The notes under the pieces: model-generated
Told to the model about the DNA's origin: nothing
Seen by the model: the letters and a program-made list of their open reading frames with translations, nothing else
Database searches by the model: none
In this document: positions 46,765-59,157 of the stretch, piece by piece
Position numbering within the stretch: the first letter of the stretch is position 1
Layout: the number at the start of each line of letters is the position of its first letter
Position numbers and translations under genes: made by a program
Assembly: GCA_027563935.2 (NCBI GenBank)
Contig: CM050450.1
Coordinates: forward strand, 93,990,439-94,054,438
Source of the DNA: Costus lasius
Taxonomy: Eukaryota; Streptophyta; Magnoliopsida; Zingiberales; Costaceae
Length of the DNA: 64,000 bases
Direction: 5' to 3'

Positions 46765-48527
46765 ATTGGTATCAGAGCCATGTTGAAGCATGTTAATATG
46801 ATTGCTTGATATTTCTGTGATCCATGTTTGCGCATCTTCATGTATGCTTAGATCTTGTTCACATGCGAAAATTGACATGCTATTTCTCCATGCGAAAGTA
46901 AGATGTTTACTTATCTAGGCGCATGTTGTTTGTTCATGATGTCGCATGTCTTGTGTTGGCGCTTAGTTTATGTTGTTTTATCAAACAAAACCCTAACTTG
47001 CGCGCCTATGACTAGATCTAAAGTGCCACCTACTATAAACCCTTAGATGGGTTGATGGGGCTGAAGTCACCTCTAGGTTAGATCCAATAGTCTGATCAGA
47101 CCATCTGACAGCCTAGATGGATCGACCAGATGGCACCTGTGCGCAAGCACGAGGTGGCCATAGGTCGATTGCATCTTAGGCGTGTAGCGAGGTCTGGTTG
47201 AGACAACCAGTGAACACTCTTGAGTTAGGCCCGGGGTCACACCCGCTTGCCAGAACTCTTGATGGTTGTTCAGCTCTTAGCGCATGCATGGTTGACCATT
47301 AGGTCAACTCGGGTCAGTTAGGACTCGGTGCATGCAAGGGCAGAGGATCTAACTAGATGGATGAGTGGATCCCTATCAATGGACCATTGTAAGGTTGTAG
47401 GGCACATAAGGAAGTTAAAATTGATGCCTATGGGGTTTTCAAAATTTTAATTTCTTGATTGGATCACATGATGATTAAGACCATATGCTTGTTTATTTAA
47501 TCTTATGTGGGTTGCCCAAATGTGTGCTGTGCTGGGGCCTGCGTGCCTGGTTAATTATAAGTTAATATTATTGTGATCTGCGAATCACATTTTTCATTAA
47601 TCTATTGTATAATTGACCTGCGAGTCAAAGCTTGTCTAGATAGATCAAAATGTATTTTGATTAGACAAGAGCATAAAGGCACACATCCAAGAGGGGCATT
47701 CAGCTGGTGGCGCACCTGAGGTGCTCTTGGCGCTAGGGCCCTGGGTTGGACCAGATGAGATGCAAAGGAGCTCAAGTGAAGACTTAAGTAAAATTAAGGT
47801 CTTACTTAGGGTTCATGGGCTTTTACCACATAAGATCATGCTTTCTATTTATTGCTTATATAATTAGAATTGCATGTGTTTATCTTCTGCTATAGCCATA
47901 GGATTTGCCTGATAGTAAGAAGATAAAAGACCGTTAAAATCCAACGCTAACATATAAAGCTCGGAAAGCCTTCTGACGCGAAACCTCACCGTTCTGACTA
48001 TCGTTGGAGCCGTGTTGTACCCACTTAGTGGGCACGTCCATCTATCTTCAGACGGTGCTGGATTTCACCTGCGTGTTACAGAGAAGGGATTTATCGCTTC
48101 TCGTTGCTCAGCATAGCACGTGGTGGTCCAGGGAGTAGGTCAGGTCAGCTTGACCATGTAGGCTACATATGTGGCGCATATGGTAGCACATGGAGGCAGC
48201 CATCTGTGGGATCAGAGACTGTGTTGTACCAACTCAGTTGGCACAGTCTGCTGGATTGCCCAGATGAAGGGGAATCGCACGGGTTGGCGATTGGCTAGGA
48301 CAGCCTACCAGAAATTAGTGCTTGTCATCTCTGTGCATCTTATCTCGCCTGAGCGGGACGCGGAGACCAAGTATGAAATCTGGATCCCATCTCACTAAAA
48401 GAGTGTTACTCTTTCGGACTGTTTACTGGATTTTTCAGTCAGACAAAATAGTGAGAAAAGAATCTTTCTTAAGTCCTGGATTGATTCTGAACATTGATAC
48501 TGACCTTGCTGTTCTTGCTTGTTGTAG
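46604..48527 (+). other. H: proposed 5' intron / leader (1924 bp)
   Basis: It contains the PBS and both leader hairpins. The first hairpin's loop has one change (CCCACTTAGTGGG). The T-arm-like hairpin is deleted around 47690-47710 relative to A, D, E and F. It ends CTTGTTGTAG. Confidence 0.55.
46767..46778 (+). promoter_or_regulatory. H primer-binding site (tRNA-iMet)
   Basis: Intact TGGTATCAGAGC two bases after the LTR. Confidence 0.95.
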
Positions 48528-48548
48528 ATTCCTGCAGCAACGAACACC

Positions 48549-51500
48549 ATGAGCTTCAATGTGCGATCCCTACTGGAAAGGGAGAAGTTTGCTGGGCCGA
48601 ACTTCTCTGACTGGTTCGGACACCTTAAGATCGTTCTTAAGGCAGAGAGGAAACTGTATGTCCTCGAGACGGCGATACCGCCGCAGCCCGCTCCGAACGC
48701 CGCCAGGGCGGTTCGGGAAGCCTATGAAAGGCACGTCAATGATAGCATTGATGTCGCTTGCCTGATGCTAGCGTCTATGACGCCACCGCTGCAGCGTCAG
48801 CATGAGGATATGTCGGCTATAGAGATTATAGCGAACCTCAAGATGCTGTATGCTGCACAGGCGAGGACAGAACGCTATAATCTGACAAAGCTCTTCTTTC
48901 AGAGCAAACTGGCTGAAGGGAGCCCAGTGGGAGCTCACGTGCTCAAGATGATTGGGCACAAGGAGGCTCTGGAGAAACTGGGGCATACCATCAACCAGGA
49001 GCTTGCTGTAGATATTATTCTGCAGTCTCTCCCGCCCTCTTTCGATGCGTTCATCATTAACTTTAATATGAACAAAATCGATTGTACGCCGGCAGAGCTG
49101 CTGAATATGCTCTTGACTACTGAGGAAACTCTGAAGGGCAAGCCTTCAACCTCTGTCTTAATGGTTCCTTCTAGGAACAAGAAGAAGGGGAAGAAGGGCA
49201 AGGCCCCTGTCAAGAACTGCAGTAAGGCACTGAAACAGAAGGTGAAGCGGTCGAAGGACAACAGGTGTTTCCACTGTGGCCAGCTGGGTCACTGGAAAAA
49301 GGACTGTAAAGCGCTCCAAGGAGATAAGAGGGGAAGCATCGCTTCTGGCTCAGGTATTTAAGTGACGGAAGTCATGGTTTCATCTTCTTCTATTTCATGG
49401 GTGTTGGACACTGCATGTGGAGTTCACATTTGTTCAAATGTACAGGAACTCAAGAGAAGAAGGCAGGTGGGACAGCATGAAGTAGACCTACGCGTTGGAA
49501 ACGGGGCACGGGTTGCTGCTGTTGCTGTAGGAGACTATTTCATTTCTTTACCATCTGGCATTGTATTGGAATTAAACAATTGTTATTTTGTACCGAGTAT
49601 CACCAAGAATATTATCTCTATTCCTGCTCTTGTCAGGAAAGGATTTGCCTTTGAATGCAATATTTCAAAGTGTGTTTTATCTCTAGATAATATTGTGTAT
49701 GCAACTGGTTCAATTAACAATGGGTTATTCATGTTAGACATGGAAAATTCTATACAAAACATTGATAATAAGAAAGCCAAGTATGCTGATGACAGCACCT
49801 TGCTATGGCATAGTCGTTTAGGCCATATTAACAAGAAGCGCATTAAGCGGTTGCATGATCATGGACTGCTGGGATCATTCTCCTATGAGGAGATTGATAC
49901 ATGCAAAGCTTGTTTGATGGGTAAAATGACGAAGTCACCTTTTCCTAACAAAGGTCAAAGGGCTTCAGGTTTACTTGACCTTATACACAGTGATATGTGT
50001 GGGCCATTTAGTAAACATGCCAGAGGTGGCTATCAGTACTTCATTACCTTTACTGATGATTTCAGTAGGTATGGATATGTCTATTTAATGAGACATAAGA
50101 GTGAATCTTTTGACAAGTTCAAAGAGTTCAAGAATGAAGTACAGAATCAGCTAGGCCGAAATATCAAGGCACTTCGTTCTGATCGAGGTAGAGAATACCT
50201 AAGTCGAGAATTTACTGACTATCTGAAAGAGTGTGGGATTATCTCACAGCTCACTCCGCCAGGAACACCGCAATGGAATGGTGTGTCCGAGAGGAGAAAT
50301 AGAACGTTACTTGATATGGTTCGTTCTATGATGAGTCAGGCCACTCTTCCATACTCCTTTTGGGGTTTTGCACTGGAAACAGCTGCAAAGGTACTAAACC
50401 GAGTGCCATCCAAGGCAGTTTCTAAGATGCCATATGAGTTATGGTATGGGAAACAGCCTGGCTTGACATTTATCAGGATCTGGGGTTGTGAGGCTTATGT
50501 CAAAAAGCTCGCCTCTGGGAAACTGGAGCGGATCTGAGAAATGTATCTTTGTCGGTTACCCTAAGGAAACTAAGGGTTATTATTTCTACGATCCCAAAGA
50601 GAACAAGGTATTTGTTGCTCGGACTGCCATATTTCATGAGAAGGAATTTCTTCTGCAAGAGGCCAGTGGGAGAGAAATAAAACTGGATGAGAATCCAGAT
50701 GAAGGACAAAGTAGTCAAGCACAGTTGGATGAGCCTGAGCCAGTAGATCAGGTTATTGAACAACCTGAGGCTCAGATATCACGGGAACCGCGAAGATCGG
50801 GAAGGATCCGTCGACAGCCTGAGCGCTATGACGGAGTCTACATCATTGATAATGATGAACCCCTTACTTATGCGGATGCGGTCAGTGGACCGGAGTCAGC
50901 TAGATGGCTTGATGCTATGCGAGCCGAGATGGACTCCATGTCAGATAACCAAGTCTGGGATTTGGTTGATCCGCCTCCGGGAGTAATCCCAATAGGCTGT
51001 AAATGGATCTTCAAGAAGAAGATTGACATGGATGGTAACGTAGTTACCTATAAAGGCAGGCTAGTTGCGAAAGGTTTCAAACAAATCTACGGGATAGATT
51101 ATGATGAAACTTTCTCTCCTGTAGCCATGTTTAAGTCTATTCGGATTCTTTTCGCAATAGCTGCATATTACGATTATGAGATCTGGCAGATGGATGTGAA
51201 AACAGCTTTCCTTAATGGAAATCTGGATGAGGATGTGTATATGACACAACCGGAAGGTTTCACTGATCCATCAGATCGTCATAAAATATGCAAGTTAATG
51301 AAGTCCATTTATGGACTGAAACAAGCATCTAGAAGCTGGAACATTCGTTTTGATGAATCAATCTCTGAGTTTGGTTTCATCAAGAACGAAGATGACCCGT
51401 GTGTTTATAAGAGGTTTAGTGGGAGCGTAATTACATTCCTAATCCTCTACGTCGATGATATCTTAATCATTGGAAATGATATTCCTGAACTGCATGCTGT

Positions 51501-52431
51501 TAAAGCATGGTTAGGAAAATGTTTCCAGATGAAAGATTTAGGAGAAGCAGCCTAAGTGTTAGGTGTGAAGATCTACCGGGATAGATCCAAGAGGCTTCTC
51601 GGGCTGTGCCAGAGTACTTACATCGATAAAGTCCTGGAGAGATTCCATTTAGAGAATTCTAAACGTGGATATCTTCCAGTCAGACATGGTCTGAATCTTT
51701 CGAAGAGTCAGTGTCCACAAACACGGACTGAGAAAGATGAAATGGACAATACGCCTTATGCTTCGGCTATTGGGTCCATTATGTATGCGATGTTGTGTAC
51801 TCGCCCAGACGTCGCTTACGGGTTAAGCGTGACCAGTCGATTCCAAAGTAATCCAGGTTTGGCGCACTGGATTGCAGTCAAGAACATTATAAAATATCTG
51901 CGGAGGACCAAAGATATGTTCTTGATATATGGTGGTCAGGAAGAACTCAGTATTGAAGGATATACTGACGCTTCGTTCCAGTCGGACCAGGATGATTTTC
52001 GATCGCAATCAGGCTATGTTTTTAGCTTGAATGGTGGAGCAGTGGTGTGGAAGAGTTTCAAACAGTCAACTGTTGCTGATTCCACAACAGAAGCCGAGTA
52101 TGTTGCAGCCTCGGAAGCATCCAAGGAGGCAGTGTGGATTCGTAAGTTCGTGAGAGAACTTGGTGTCGTTCCTTCGAGTGCAAATCCTTTGGTTATCTTC
52201 TGTGATAACACTGGAGCAATTGCACAAGCAAAGGAACCACGGTCGCACCAGAAGTCCAAGCACATACAGAGACGGTTTCACTTGATCCGGGAGATCATTG
52301 ATCGAGGCGAGATCAAGATTTGCAAGGTTCATACAGATGACAATCTGGCAGACCCGCTTACCAAGCCTCTGGCGCAGCAGAAGCATGAGAAGCACTGTAA
52401 TAATATGGGTTTGAGATTTCTCAACCATTAG
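48549..52431 (+). pseudogene. gag-pol: H gag-pol polyprotein with three lesions
   Basis: All domains are present: CCHC knuckle, LDTACG protease, integrase HHCC and DDE, YVDD reverse transcriptase and RNase H. The frame is broken by TAA at 49359-49361 (a Tyr codon in relatives, between Gag and protease), a 2-bp deletion near 50527-50532 (LESRSEK region) and TAA at 51553-51555 (Tyr in EAAYVLGV). The first stop leaves a Gag-only product of 270 residues that includes the zinc knuckle. Because H is young by position, some lesions may predate its insertion. Confidence 0.94.
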
Positions 52432-52436
52432 ATTAA

Positions 52437-52451
52437 GTGCAAGTGGGAGAT
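52437..52451 (+). promoter_or_regulatory. H polypurine tract
   Basis: GTGCAAGTGGGAGAT abuts the 3' LTR and begins six bases after the stop. Confidence 0.85.
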
Positions 52452-54174
52452 TGTTGGGGTATGCCCTTAAGGCTAATGTTTGAGGCCTTGGGATTGTAAA
52501 AGTATCATGTAATAAACTCTTATGTTTATAGAAGGCATGGTTATTATTCAGGTTGTTACCTTGTCTGCTGTAATAAGTGTACTTCTGAATAATGTCTCAA
52601 AGCTGTTCAGCTAGGCTGACAGGCTATAAGTCCTTAGTCGAGATATCTTGGTGAACATGAGACAGCCTTGATATGGTTAAGACTAATATGTGTTCTAATC
52701 TTATAGGATGCTTCGAGCATGGAATAAGATGTAGACTCATGGGTACATTGGATGTACTGGACAGACCCTTTTAGGATATTCAATTGTTTGTCACAATGTG
52801 AATAATCCTTGATAGCAGCAAGTGGCACATTTCCTTTGACTTGAGATCACTTGTGTTTCTAAATGATGATTGTCATTGTTTTGAGGTAGTTCAATATCAT
52901 TTGAAACATAATGATTATAGACTATCTTGGATGGTGAGCTTGAGTCAGGTTAGGGCACTAGTGATAGATAAAGGATTGCCGTCTCCTTGTTTAAGGAGTG
53001 TGATGTTCTAAAGGGGCCCCCCTTATATGAGATGATTGAGAAAGTGTATGGCCATACCCAGATGACTATGTTCATCTGATCTAATCATGCTCATCATATT
53101 GGAGTTACAGGCTTGACTTGCTTGTCCAATAAGAACATCCAGTGGCAAAGGAAACATGCATGCCTTGTGAGTTTGATTCACACTTGTGCCATGGTTTGGG
53201 TGTAGTCTTGGAAGACTATTTCCTTTATATCGGGAGACAGTGATGTGTTGCTAGATACCCCTCACTGATCGTGATAACGTAAGTTATCGTTACCGACATT
53301 TAAAGGAAACCCTCAGGGTCGCACAAATTGATGATATGGCTTTCTTGAGTCAGATCGTGTGGACTGAATTATTTTGGTTTAGTTTAAAGGAGTTTAAACT
53401 CTGATTGTAAGTGAGATCTAGCCTGATCATGTTTGATTGATTAGGGCTTGAGATCGGTAAGCTTCGATCGAGAGTAGTGATGCTAGATCGGTGAGATCAA
53501 AGGCATCAAGGGATGTACGGTTAGATCTCGAACCTTCATGGTTCAGATGAGATTTAGACCATTGCTTGGCTTGGTTCAATTTAGTCTTTAAACCGAATTC
53601 AATTGGACCGAATTCAATTGAACCGGTTCACATATGTGAACGCATGGTTCAATCGAATTGGCGTTTTGTTTTGGTTCATTAGACATGAACGTTTGAAGTG
53701 ATGACTTACCATTTTGGGAATGGAGGTTTCGGAAATGGTTCTTCAACGCCTCACTTGGATGAAAAAAAAACGCTTGTCTCTTCTCAACGATTGCTGCTTG
53801 CTTTCGGTGTGGTGAGTTTGGACGAGGACAAGGAAGAGTTCATCCACGCCAAGTTCATCCTTCATCTCCTTCACGCGACAAGTGCACTTGAAGTCCTTGC
53901 TAGCACAAGGAGCAACAAGAAGAAAGGCCACTTCTCATCTTGTGTGCGCATCTTGTGGAGGAGACCCCTATTCGATCTCTTCTTCCAAGCCGACCTCCAA
54001 CTCTATGGCTATGGTATAGATCTAAACTCATTCAAGTTGATCATATGCTCATGCTAAGATCGTCGAAAACACATGCTTCCGCTTGCAATTTTATGCGCCA
54101 CCCCTTAGTGTTTTCGCCCCCCTCTTGAAAGGGATTGCATCAGGTTTGCGCTCCCCCTTGAAGGGGACCCTACA
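52452..54174 (+). repeat. H 3' LTR
   Basis: This 1723-bp LTR is the same length as the 5' LTR with about ten substitutions. It ends ACCCTACA against TSD ATGTT. Confidence 0.96.
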
Positions 54175-55644
54175 ATGTTTACTAAATGGCCCACACACAT
54201 CACTGTGTATAAGGTCAAGTAAACCTGAAGCCCTTTGACCTTTATTAGGAAAAGGTGACTTCGTCATTTTACCCATTAAACAAGCTTTGCATGTATCAAT
54301 CTCCTCATAGGAGAATGATCCCAGCAGTCCATGATCATGCAACCGCTTAATGCGCTTCTCGTTTATATGGCCTAAACGACTATGCCATAGCAAGGTGCTG
54401 TCATCAGCATACTTGGCTTTCTTATTATCAATGTTATGTATAGAACTTTCCATGTCCAACATGTATAACCCATTGTTAATTGAACCAGTAGCATAAACAA
54501 TATTACCATAAGATAAAACACACTTTGAAATATTGCATTCAAAGGCAAATCCTTTCCTGACAAGAGCAGGAATGGAGATAATATTTTTAGTTATACTGGG
54601 AACAAAATAACAACTGTTTAGTTCCAATACAAGCCCAGATGGTAAAGAAATGAAATAGTCTCCTACAGCAACAGCAGCAACCCGTGCCCCGTTTCCAACG
54701 CGTAGGTCTACCTCATGCTGTCCCACCTGCCTTCTTCTCTTGAGTTCCTGTACATTTGAACAAATGTGAACTCCACATGCAGTGTCCAACACCCATGATA
54801 TAGAAGAAGATGAAACCATGACTTCCGTCACGTAAATACCTGAGCCAGAAGCGATGCTTCCCCTCTTATCTCCTTGGAGCGCTTTACAGTCCTTTTTCCA
54901 GTGACCCAGCTGGCCACAGTGGAAACACCTGTTATCCTTGGACCGCTTCACCTTCTGTTTCAGAGCCTTACTGTAGTTCTTGACAGGGGCCTTGCCCTTC
55001 TTCCCCTTCTTCTTGTTCCTTGAAGGAACCATCAAGACAGAGGTTGAAGGCTTTCCCTTCAGAGTTTCCTCAGTTGTCAAGAGCATATTCAGCAGCTCTG
55101 CCGGGGTACAATCGATCTTGTTCATATTAAAGTTAATGATGAACGCATCGAAAGAAGGCGGAAGAGACTGCAGAATGATGTCTACAGCAAGCTCCTGGTT
55201 AATGGTATGCCCCAGTTTCTCCAGAGCCTCCTTGTGCCCAATCATCTTGAGCACGTGAGCTCCCACTGGGCTCCCTTCAGCCAGTTTGCTCTGAAAGAAG
55301 AGCTTCGTCAGATTATAGCGTTCTGTCCTCGCCTGTGCAGCATACAGCATCTTGAGGTTCGCTATGATCTCTATAGCCGATATATCCTCATGCTGACGCT
55401 GCAGCGATGGCGTCATAGACGCTAGCATCAGGCAAGCGACATCAATGCTATCATTGACGTGCTTTTCATAAGCATCACGAACCGCCCTTGCGGCGTTCGC
55501 AGCGGGTTGAGGCGGCACAGCCGTCTCGAGGACATACAGTTTCCTCTCTGCCTTAAGAACGATCTTAAGGTGTCCGAACCAGTCAGAGAAGTTCGGCCCA
55601 GCAAACTTCTCCCTTTCCAGTAGGGATCGCACATTGAAGCTCAT
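54175..55644 (-). pseudogene. gag-pol: G gag-pol, 5' part (split by H)
   Basis: From the ATG at 55644 the frame is open through Gag, the CCHC knuckle, protease (LDTACG) and the integrase zinc site to ...GPFSKH, where H is inserted. The residues read past that point come from H's LTR. The frame resumes at 45036. This half of G carries no other lesion. Confidence 0.93.
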
Positions 55645-55665
55645 GGTGTTCGTTGCTGCAGGAAT

Positions 55666-57590
55666 CTACAACAATGCAAGAACAGCAAGGTCAGTATCAA
55701 TGTTCAGAATCAATCCAGGACTTAAGAAAGATTCTTTTCTCACTATTTTGTCTGACTGAAAAATCCAGTAAACAGTCCGAAAGAGTAACACTCTTTTAGT
55801 GAGATGGGATCCAGATTTCATACTTGGTCTCCGCGTCCCGCTCAGGCGAGATAAGATGCACAGAGATGACAAGCATTAATTTCTAGTAGGCTGTCCCAGC
55901 CAATCGCCAACCCGTGCGATTCCCCTTCATCTGGGCAATCCAGTAGACTGTGCCAACTGAGTTGGTACAACACAGTCTCTGATCCCACAGATGGCTGCCT
56001 CCATGTGCTACCATATGCGCCACATATGTAGCCTACATGGTCAAGCTGACCCGACCTACTCCCTGGACCACCACGTGCTATGCTGAGCAACGAGAAGCGA
56101 TAAATCCCTTCTCTGTAACACGCAGGTGTAATCCCGCACCATCTGAAGATAGATGGACGTGCCCACTGAGTGGGTACAACACGGCTCCAACGATAGTCAG
56201 AACGGTGAGGTTTCGCGTCAGAAGGCTTACGAGCTTGATATTTTAGCGTTGGATTTTACCGGTCTTTTATCTTCTTGACTATCATGCAAGTCCTATGGTG
56301 ATAGCAGAAGATAAACTCATGCATTTCTAATTATAAAAGCAATAAATAGAAAGCATGCTGATCTTATGTGGTAAAAGCCCATGAATCCTAAGTAAGACCT
56401 TAATTTTACTTAAGTCTTCACTTGAGCTTCTTGGGACTTTTGCATCTCATCTGGTCTAACCCAGGGCCCTAGCGCCAAGAGCACCTCAGGTGCGCCACCA
56501 GCTGAATGCCCTTCTTGGATGTGTGCCTTTGTGCTCTTGTCTAATCAAAATACATTTTGATCTACCTAGACAAGTTTGACTCGCAGGTCAAATATACAAT
56601 AAATTAATTACAAATGTGATTCGCAGATCACAAAATAATATTAACTTATAATAAACCAGGCACGCAGGCCCCAGCACAGCACACATTAGGGCAACCCACA
56701 TAAGATGAAATAAACAAGCATCATGGCATCATTCAATCAACATGTGATCCATTACAAAGAAAATAAAATTTTTGAAAACCCCATGGTATCAATTTTAATT
56801 TCCTTATGTGCCCCTACAACCTTACAATGGTCCATTGATAGGGATCCACTCATCCATCTAGTCAGATCCTTTGCCCTTGCATGCACCAAGTCCTAACTGA
56901 CTTGAGTTGACCTAATGGTCAACCATGCATGCGCAAAGGGCTGAACCACCCTCATGAGTTTCGGCAAGCGGGTGTGACCCCGGGCCTAACTCATGTGTGT
57001 TCAGTAGTCGTCTCAACCAGACCTCGCTACACGCCCTGGATGCAGTCGACCTATAGCCACCTCGTGCTTGCGCACAGGTGCTATCTGGTCAACCCATCTA
57101 GGCTGTCAGATGGTCTGATCAGACTATTGGATCTAACCTAGAGATGACTTCAACCCCATCAACCCATCTAAGGGTTTATAGTAGGGCCTTAGATCTAGAT
57201 AGGCGCGCAAGTTCCTTTTGTTTTGTAAGAAAAACTACACAAGCGCCAACACATGCGCAACAAGAAAACTTGCATGGAAACTTAAGCATGCGCCAAGGAG
57301 ACATACATCAAGTTTCGGATATGCAAACTTAACATGTAACTCTCGCATGTCGGTTAGATCTAAGCATATCATTGCAAACAAGGATCACAAAAGCTTAAGC
57401 AATCATAACAACATGCATATTACGCTCTGATACCAATTGTTGGGTCCCCTTCGAGGGGGAGCGCAAGGGGGAAATCCCTAAAGGTGGCGCATATGTGATT
57501 CTTTTGCAGCGGAAGATAGGGATTCAAGATCAAAATAGCATGTCGTATGATCAACTCTTATGAGATGTATAAATCGGATGAGATTCATAC
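55666..57590 (-). other. G: proposed 5' intron / leader
   Basis: On the minus strand the LTR has ATG GCA ATG (57599-57591) then GTATGA. The acceptor TTGTAG ends at 55666, seven codons before the ATG at 55644. Both leader hairpins are present and the T-arm-like hairpin is missing. Confidence 0.58.
57424..57435 (-). promoter_or_regulatory. G primer-binding site (tRNA-iMet)
   Basis: On the minus strand an intact TGGTATCAGAGC lies two bases after the LTR end. Confidence 0.95.
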
Positions 57591-59124
57591 CATTGCCATG
57601 AAGATTGGACTCGACTTGGAAGCAAGAGAACGATAGGGTTCTCCTCCAAAGTGTGCCACACACAAGAGGATGTTGGCCTACTCCTTGTCGTCCTTGTGCT
57701 AGCAAGGCTTCAAGGTTCTTGTCGTATGAAGGAGAAGAAAAACCAACTTTCGGCAAGGGCGATGAAGCTTCTCTTGTTCGTCCTCGTCTCCGATGGATCG
57801 ATCACCAAGCAAAGCCACAACATGCGTTTAAGCGTTTTCTTCAAGAGGCGTTACATGATTTCCCAAGATGGAAAGTCATGAAGCTTTCGCCCACTCAAAC
57901 CAAACCGCCCTTTAACGCTTCCATCTTGAACCAATCCGTTCACACATGTGTGAACCGGTTCAATGGAATTCGGTCCAATGCTTTTGGTTCAAAGACCAAA
58001 CCAAAACAACCCAAGCCATGGTCTAGATCTCTCTCTGAACCAAACGGTTCAAGATCTAACCGTTGATCTCTTGATGCTTCTGATCTCACTGATCTAGCAT
58101 CACTACTCTCGATCGAAGCTTACCGATCTCAAGCCCTAATCAATCAAACATGATCAGACCAGATCTCACTTACAATCAGAGTCCAAACTCCTTTAAACTG
58201 AATCAAAACAATTCAGTCCACACGATCTGACTTAAGCAAGCCATATCATCAAATTGTGCGACCCTAAGGGTTTCCTTTAAATGTCAGTAACGACAACTTA
58301 CGTTATCACGATCAGTGAGGGGTATCTAGCAACACATCACTGTCTCCCGATATAAAGGAAAGAGTCTTCCAAGACTACTCCAAAATCACAGCACAAGTGT
58401 GAATCTTCTTCACAAGGCATACATGTTTCCTTTGCCACTGGATGTTCTTATTGGACAAGCATGTCAAGCCTGTAACTCCAATACGATGAGCATGATTAGA
58501 TCAGATGATCACTGTCATCTGGGTATGGCCATACACTTTCTCAATCATCTCATATAGGGGGGCCCTAGAACATCACACTCCTTAAACAAGGAGACGGCAA
58601 TCCTGTATCTATCACTAGTGTCCTAACCTGACTCTTGATCATCATCCAAGATAGTCTATAATCATTATATTTCAAATGATATTGAACTACCTCAAAACAA
58701 TGACATTCATCATTTAGAAACACAAGTGATCTCAAGTCAAAGGACATGTGCCACTTGTAGCATACAAGGATTATTCACATTGTGACAAGCAACCGAATAT
58801 CCTAGTAGGGTCTGTCCAATACATCCAATGTACCCATGAGTCTATATCTTATTCCATGCTCGAAGCATCCTATAAGATTAGAACTCATATTAGTCTCAAT
58901 CATATCAGGGCTGTCTCAAGTTCACCAAGATATCTCGACTAAGGACATTACTGCATGTCAGCCTAGCTGAACAGCTTTGAGACATTAATCAGAAGTACAC
59001 TTATTACAGCAGACAAGGTAACAATCTGAATAACAACCATGCCTTTATAAACTTTAGAGTTTATTACATGATACTGTTACAATCCCAAGGCCTCAAACAT
59101 TAGCCTTAAGGGCATACTCCAACA
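57438..59124 (-). repeat. G 5' LTR
   Basis: This 1687-bp LTR is near-identical to 40912-42599. It contains an 18-bp perfect palindrome (57938-57955). Confidence 0.95.
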
Positions 59125-59157
59125 GCATTGTTGTAGATATCTGCAGCAACGAACACC

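Larger units (their letters stand above)
45042..54174 (+). mobile_element. Copia element H, complete (9133 bp)
   Basis: H is the innermost, hence most recent, insertion in the E-F-G-H stack. LTRs of 1723 bp each are at 45042-46764 and 52452-54174, with ATGTT TSD. By eye the LTRs differ by about ten substitutions (about 99.4%). The PBS and PPT are intact, but the polyprotein has three lesions. Its LTR end ...ACCCTACA and the missing leader T-arm-like hairpin group it with G. Confidence 0.97.
40912..59124 (-). mobile_element. Copia element G, minus strand (interrupted by H)
   Basis: G is a complete element of 18213 bp including H, or about 9.1 kb without it. LTRs are at 40912-42599 and 57438-59124. 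It is flanked by GCATT. The LTR pair differs by about six substitutions and a 1-bp indel (about 99.6% identity). Its LTR ends in ACCCAACA rather than CTTCA, and its leader lacks the T-arm-like hairpin, as does H's. Confidence 0.96.
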
